Origin: Chlorops oryzae
Lineage: Eukaryota; Arthropoda; Insecta; Diptera; Chloropidae
Length of the DNA: 64,000 nt
Assembly: GCA_020466095.1 (NCBI GenBank)
Contig: CM035808.1
Location: 47,128,893-47,192,892 of the forward strand
Direction: 5' to 3'
The position numbers were made by a program, and so were the translations under genes. Below the pieces are notes generated by a model. The model worked only from the letters and a program-made list of their open reading frames with translations, was not told the origin of the DNA and searched no databases. The number at the start of each line of letters is the position of its first letter. The stretch's first letter is position 1. Shown piece by piece: positions 59,205 through 64,000 of the stretch.

Positions 59205-60565
59205 TATTTACATAAATATTTTCTTATTCTTGTCTTCTTCTTGAAGCTTACTTACCTCGAAATTCCTCTCTTCGGGCCATAAAGATTTCCTAAAACTTAT
59301 TAGACATCGTAGAATGGCGCTTACCAACTGTGGAGTAAAAGGATTATGAGAGCCATATACCAGTTGGAATTTCAAACCCCACTTTAGGTCAAAAATTCTA
59401 CATTGAAATTTTTGAAAAAAACTTCTTCCCAATTTCTCTCAGTGTTACCTCTTACCTTGCTCAAAGCACTCCACTGAAATGGTCATAAATCTCTCCCAGA
59501 AGGTTATTTGCTTACCTTCACATCTGTGCTGAGCCTTTTTGCTACAATTATTTGGTTCAAATTACAAGTTTTATGGCTACCTTGCACTATTTTTTTTTTT
59601 TTTTTTTTTTTTGGTGCTGGTTTTACGGCTTTTTTATGAATGGACGTCTGAGGACGAAAGACTTCGAATTTTTTGTAAGCTTAAATTATTCGAGGCATTA
59701 ATTAAGATATTCTCTTTAAATTCACCGAAAGAAGGAACAAAAGAAAGCAAACACACACAGACACAAAACTGCAATTTAACAAAACAAATCATTTCGTTCT
59801 TCCAATGATTCCTCATTAAGAGTGAAAAGTTTTGTTTCACGCAAAACTGATGCTCAGAATATCATTTTGAATGCTCGCAAGCAAAATAGACAATCCGAAA
59901 ATCCGGGAATCCTCAAGTTATGTGCTCGGTCGCTTGGAGCAAAGATATGTATGTATGTGCTCCAGCATGCCACACGGCTGCACAGCACGGCAGCATTTGT
60001 TGAATGTGTGGCGCATCGCCTAATGAGAATTCCAAACTTTTTGGGTGAAATATGAATTCCACTCGAAGAGCTTTCGACATACATGCCTGATGTGTCTCTA
60101 TTCTTGGTTTCGCATAAAAGTTTAATTGGAGCAGAAGAGCGCCGCTTGGAAATTTGTGTGTTTCCGAGAAAAATAAATATTGCAGTGAGTAGCTGTGTGC
60201 GCCGGCACGGGGAATAATGAGTTCTCTCAGTCGAATAAAAATGCACAGCCGATGGCTTCAATAGAAATCATTGTATTCGTTAAGTTGAAATTGATTCGAA
60301 TGAATTTTAAAGGAATCGATCGATAGACAATTGAATTTAAATGAATTGAACACAAGAATTGAAGAAAAGAGCCGTGATGCCAGAGTGAGAGGTTTTTTCC
60401 AATTTTTGCGAAATTTTTTGTGGGTTTTATTTAAAAAACAAAACAACAAAAATAAATAAATAAATGAAATTCAAAGACAAACCAAGTTAAGGGCGTAAAC
60501 AGTGCATTTGAAGTTAGAGAGCAAAGCTGTGAAAAGCCATTGCAGAGAAACCAGATTGATTGTGG
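59205..60565. other. No recognisable gene
   Basis: A T run lies at 59591-59612. The minus-strand 135-codon frame (59854-60261) and its + strand overlap show no domain. Nothing supported. Confidence 0.4.
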
Positions 60566-60569
60566 GATG

Positions 60570-60611
60570 CAGTTTACTCTCTCTTAAGCGGACACATACG
60601 GGTCCGAAATA
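60570..60611. mobile_element. Fragment of the 'CAGTGTACTCTCT' MITE, cut at a TA
   Basis: CAGTTTACTCTCTCTTAAGC then GGACACATACGGGTCCGAAA match the MITE family end (see 18869-19044), then stop at a TA (60610-60611). Beyond it the sequence CACTCCCTTTCAATGATTTA looks like a Tc1-type end. The Tc1-like element probably inserted here. The rest of the MITE is not obvious at the far side. Confidence 0.5.
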
Positions 60612-60932
60612 CACTCCCTTTCAATGATTTAGACGCACCCTTACCTTGCAAACTAATTCCTATATATCTTCATTTATTCAAGTGAATTAAAAATAAAGAG
60701 TATGCAAATGTCTTCTTTATTTAATACTTCCACACATAAAATAGCAAAACAAAATTTAAAACGAAAAACAAACAAATTTTTCTTACTTCATATGAAGGCA
60801 CTTGGAAAAAAAACATATTTTTGCATTTCAATAGAATAGACGCAGTATCAAAAAACTTAAAATTTCTTAAAAAGACATTATTTTTTTTTACATTGGTTTT
60901 AAATAAGATGAGTACAACTGAAAAATCGTGTT

Positions 60933-63279
60933 TTAGTATTGTGTACTTCCTCCATTTTTGATAATTACCTCAAAAAGTCTGTCTTTTAAAGAAGAATATA
61001 AGGATTGGAGGTACGGTTACCAGATCCTGAAAGTGCAAATGCAGTACATTTCAATTCTTTTCCAAAAAAAAGCAGTACATTTCGGGAAAAAGAAGTAAAT
61101 TTTTTTTGCACTAAATGCAGTTCTATTTTACAAATTAATAACAAAAATAACAGCTTTCATAGCAAAATTAAACTAAAATCATTCTAGATTTTTATTTTGT
61201 AAGCGTCGCCCACTATAAAAATGACATTTTTTACGCCTCTGTCATTTTCAATTGACTGTGGTCGTGTACTGTACGAAACTGCTCAAAACCGGCCAATTTT
61301 TTAGAAAGCTGTTCCCGAACTACACGACTGTGCAAATGAGAGATTTTGACAGACAGACATTTATAACGGGAACAGTTTTCGGTAAAATTGGGCTGTTTTC
61401 CACAGTTTCTTGTTGTACGGGAACATACCTATACAGGCTTTTCGTAAATTCTAAATCCGCCCGAATTTTTTCACTCTCCGCTTTTCACGTATCGGAAAAG
61501 CAGGCGGGAAAAATTTTTCACTTCGAAAAAATTTCCGTCTATCGACAACGCATTTTCCGGGAAAAATCTTATGTGTCGAATCAAATTTTTTTCCACTTTT
61601 TTTTTGAGGCAAACTGAAGCGGAAAAACTAGAGTCCGATAATTTTTTGTTTTAATGACCCAAATAAGGCAAATTCTTTAATTATTTTAGGAGTAAATCCA
61701 CCAAATACTGGAATGCTGGTTTATTGAGTCTAAAATACCGCTGAAATCGAACATTAAACTTGTTATTTTAATATACAACCACAGCTCTTCACTTAACTAA
61801 CATAGATTCGTGCAATTCTAAGGGATTGGACGCATTCCTCAAGCGTCGCCGGATATTATATAAATATGTATTATATTATATATGCTATTCTGTGCATTTT
61901 AAATTAAAGAAAAACTACTTATCTTTTTCAACGCATTTAAAACTGTAATATTTTCAAATTTCGAAGTGAAACGAAATCCGGGTGAGTTTATCGATAGGCG
62001 GATTTTTTCGGGCGAATCAAAAATTTCGTGTGCATTTTTTTTCATCTTGAATTCCCGATAAGGCTGATTATCTTCTCCATTTTCTGTTTTTAAAAAGTTA
62101 CACACAGCAATTTTTCATTGGCAATTTTTTGAGCTCTACAAAACAGGCAAGGCGAAATGAAATTAATTCTCCCTGAAATTAATTTTAATGCCCTATCGAT
62201 TTTAAAAAGCAGTACAAAGAAGTACGAAAATGAAAATGCAGTACATTTTGGGATTTATTTTTTTGGGAGTGCAATGCAGTACACCGGTTCAAAAAGCAGT
62301 ACGATTACTCCCAAAAACAGTACGTCTGGCAACCCTAATTGGAGGTAATCCAAAGAAATGTCGCTCCATGCGGATTTAATTGCTGAAATTAGGGACTCCT
62401 TATCATCATATTGTTTTCCTCCTTCATAAAGTTTTCGTGATAGCCAGCCCCAAACGTTTTCAATAATATTAAATCCGGAGAATATGGTGGCCAAGACAAT
62501 ATTTCAACATTTTGACTTGAAATGTATGACTTTACGATTCGCGCGTTATGAATGGGAGCATTGTCTTGTTGGAAAATCCAAGGCAAAGGACCAAAGAGGT
62601 TATTTAGCTTAGGAAATACCGATTCAAGCAAAGATTTGAATCGAGTCCCATTCATGGTTTGCTCGACAAAAGTCAATTCAATTGTCCCATAAAATGTTAT
62701 CGCTCCCCATATCATAACACCACCCTCTCGGCTGTGGTGACGGCTTCGAAAAATTTCTTCCTTTCTTAGATCGTGAAAATAATACGCGTATCCATCCGGT
62801 CCATCCAAGTTGAAGCGTTTTTCGTCAGTAAACACGACCAATCGCCAATCATTCGAGCGGGTGTCATTTTGTACATTCCAGGTCATGTACTTCTTCGCAA
62901 ATTGAAGGCGTTTTTGCATTCGATCAGCAGTCAGCGGTGGCTTAGATTTAATTTTGAGACGTTTTAGGTGTTTGGCTTTAGATATCACTCGATGAATGGT
63001 AGTAATACTCGCGTTTACACCTGCTGCTTCCTTTATATTGGGTAGCGATTTTGTCGAGTTTGAAGCGATTTTCAAAATTTTGCGTTCTTCCCGAGAACTC
63101 AGAGCTTTTTTCCGACCTTTGTAATTGCTCCCATATGAGTTTGGATCTTTCAAATAGCGGTCAACAGTTCTGGAGCTCCGATTTATTTTTTGTGCTATCT
63201 TTCTATTAGATAATCCTTCAGAATTATAAAAGTCAATTGTTCGGATTCTAAAAATTTTTATGTCGCATATCTTTCCCAT
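60933..63279 (-). pseudogene. Tc1-like (DD34E) transposase, split by an insertion and frameshifted
   Basis: On the minus strand an ATG at 63279 starts MGKICDIKIFRIRTIDFYNS, followed by helix-turn-helix regions (LSNRKIAQKINRSSRTVDRY), then VFTDEKRFNLDG (first Asp), FQQDNAPIH (second Asp), and WPPYSPDL…IIENVW (Glu, 34 residues later). One A is missing near 62470 (frameshift just before IIENVW). After LDYLQ the gene is cut by a 1.3-kb insertion (61014-62337) and resumes at 61013, ending GGSTQY at 60933. Removing one copy of the 10-bp duplication and allowing one base for the slip gives 1,014 nt, about 337 residues, normal for the family. It would act in the nucleus on its own inverted ends. Confidence 0.9.
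61014..62337. mobile_element. 1.3-kb insertion in the Tc1 gene, unknown DNA element, 10-bp duplication
   Basis: ATTGGAGGTA occurs at 61004-61013 and again at 62338-62347, and transposase coding resumes exactly across it, which fixes the insertion. The ends are weak inverted repeats: GGTTACCAGAT at the left, GGTTGCCAGAC (inverse) at the right. GCAGTACATTT-type words recur near both ends (61042, 61071, 62236, 62274). Internal stretches near 61500-61600 and 61970-62050 look partly inverted (CGATAGRCGGA, TTTTTCG). A 10-bp duplication is longer than hAT or P (8) and falls in the Mutator-like range, but no transposase is present to confirm it. The frame at 61252-61617 has no recognisable domain. 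Confidence 0.75.
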
Positions 63280-63599
63280 ATTTAGATTAATTTAATCAGA
63301 AGTTATAAAATCAATTTGAATTTCGCAGTTTTAAAAAATCAAAATTTATCGCAGACTCATAATTTGCGATCTAATTCAATGAAATTGATACATCGTATTA
63401 AATATGCATTTTCAAAAATTGGCAAAACTTTTTTCAAAAAAATTACGTGTCTGTCTATTTGGACAATGTTCAAATACTGGCAACACGCGACTATTTTTAA
63501 AGTTGCTTTTCAAAAAGTTTTGTGAACAAAACCGTTTGCACTTATCTGAAAAAATATTTTAAAGGACGTTGATGAATTTAGGACAATAGGGGTATTCCA

Positions 63600-64000
63600 A
63601 AAGTGCGGTCTGGAAAGTGTCCGCAAAGTCTAAATATCGGTTAAATTTTAAATTGCTTCAAAACATTGTGCAAAATACCAAAAAAACCTCTTCAAATGAT
63701 TAAAAGGGATTTTTTGACATTTTTTTATTTTTTCATTTTTTTTTCATTTTTTTTACAAAACAGGAGGAGGGTATTTTTTTAATTTCTGAGGAAAAAAACA
63801 GTCGACGAAATTGTGGCAATACTGAGCCGTGCCATGCCGACCTGAGGTGTAGATACTCTGCAGCTTATTTTCCAACAATGATTTCATGAAATAAAGCCAG
63901 CCTTATAATTGGCTCCAAATACTGTAAAACAACAAAGCTTCCAAATGTCTTTCGTACAGAAGGATGTAGTCTTACGTCTAAGGAGAGAAATTGAATCTCT
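63600..64000. other. No recognisable gene
   Basis: AT-rich sequence continuing to the window edge; nothing assigned. Confidence 0.4.

Larger units (their letters stand above)
60612..63600 (-). mobile_element. Tc1-like element, interrupted by another insertion
   Basis: It is defined by a minus-strand DD34E transposase and by repeats outside the gene. At the left, TTTCAATGATTTAGACGCA (60619-60637) and TTTCAATAGAATAGACGCA (60826-60844) are imperfect direct repeats about 205 bp apart. A weaker inverted relative, GTCTATTTGGACAATG, lies at about 63454-63469. This suggests the IR/DR arrangement of some Tc1 families. The left end is probably just after the TA at 60610-60611; the right end is not located and is given only approximately. 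Confidence 0.55.

Overview
This window is eukaryotic, from a true fly (Diptera, probably a higher brachyceran; a tephritid-like fly would fit, but that is inference). The reasons are the AT-rich, gene-poor sequence full of microsatellites, the Himar1-like and other mariner transposases, tRNA-derived SINEs with TAACC-repeat tails, and the pogo-, hAT-, piggyBac- and Harbinger-like short elements. I could not recognise a single host protein-coding exon. The open frames outside transposons are low-complexity, antisense or chance frames. The window is best read as an intergenic or intronic repeat landscape.

Three transposase relics carry nearly all the recognisable protein. A non-irritans mariner lies at 10.6-11.9 kb (minus strand, perfect 32-bp inverted repeats, broken by an N-terminal deletion and a TAG stop). 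A mariner close to Himar1 lies at 46.57-47.86 kb (minus strand, three 1-nt slips, third catalytic Asp changed to Glu). A Tc1-like DD34E transposase lies at 60.9-63.3 kb (minus strand, one slip, split by a 1.3-kb insertion flanked by a 10-bp duplication). Frameshifted non-LTR retrotransposon scraps lie at 8.6-9.1 kb and, less surely, near 28.7 kb.

Non-autonomous DNA elements with matching ends and target-site duplications are common: piggyBac-like (4.3 kb), pogo-like (1.5, 5.4-6.6, 15.8-16.0, 18.9-19.0 and 46.3-48.6 kb), Harbinger-like (6.9-7.6 kb) and hAT-like (26.27-28.19, 26.31-26.66, 38.0-38.7, 44.45-44.93 and 46.32-48.45 kb). Several are nested. The clearest stack is a pogo-like MITE split by a hAT, itself split by the Himar1-like mariner.

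Tandem repeats include a 31-bp minisatellite (12.0-12.7 kb), a 12-bp minisatellite (21.2-21.66 kb), a degenerate ~115-bp satellite in two clusters (41.5-42.2 and 49.2-49.6 kb), long GA and CT tracts (32.7-33.7 and 37.2-37.9 kb), and five strand-asymmetric A-rich or T-rich blocks. The most unusual structure is a long foldback at 27.07-27.81 kb inside a hAT element: two ~310-bp arms, each built from tandem ~130-bp units, separated by ~115 bp. It could be transcribed into a hairpin RNA. There is no operon-like organisation; the features relate to each other by insertion history, not by pathway.
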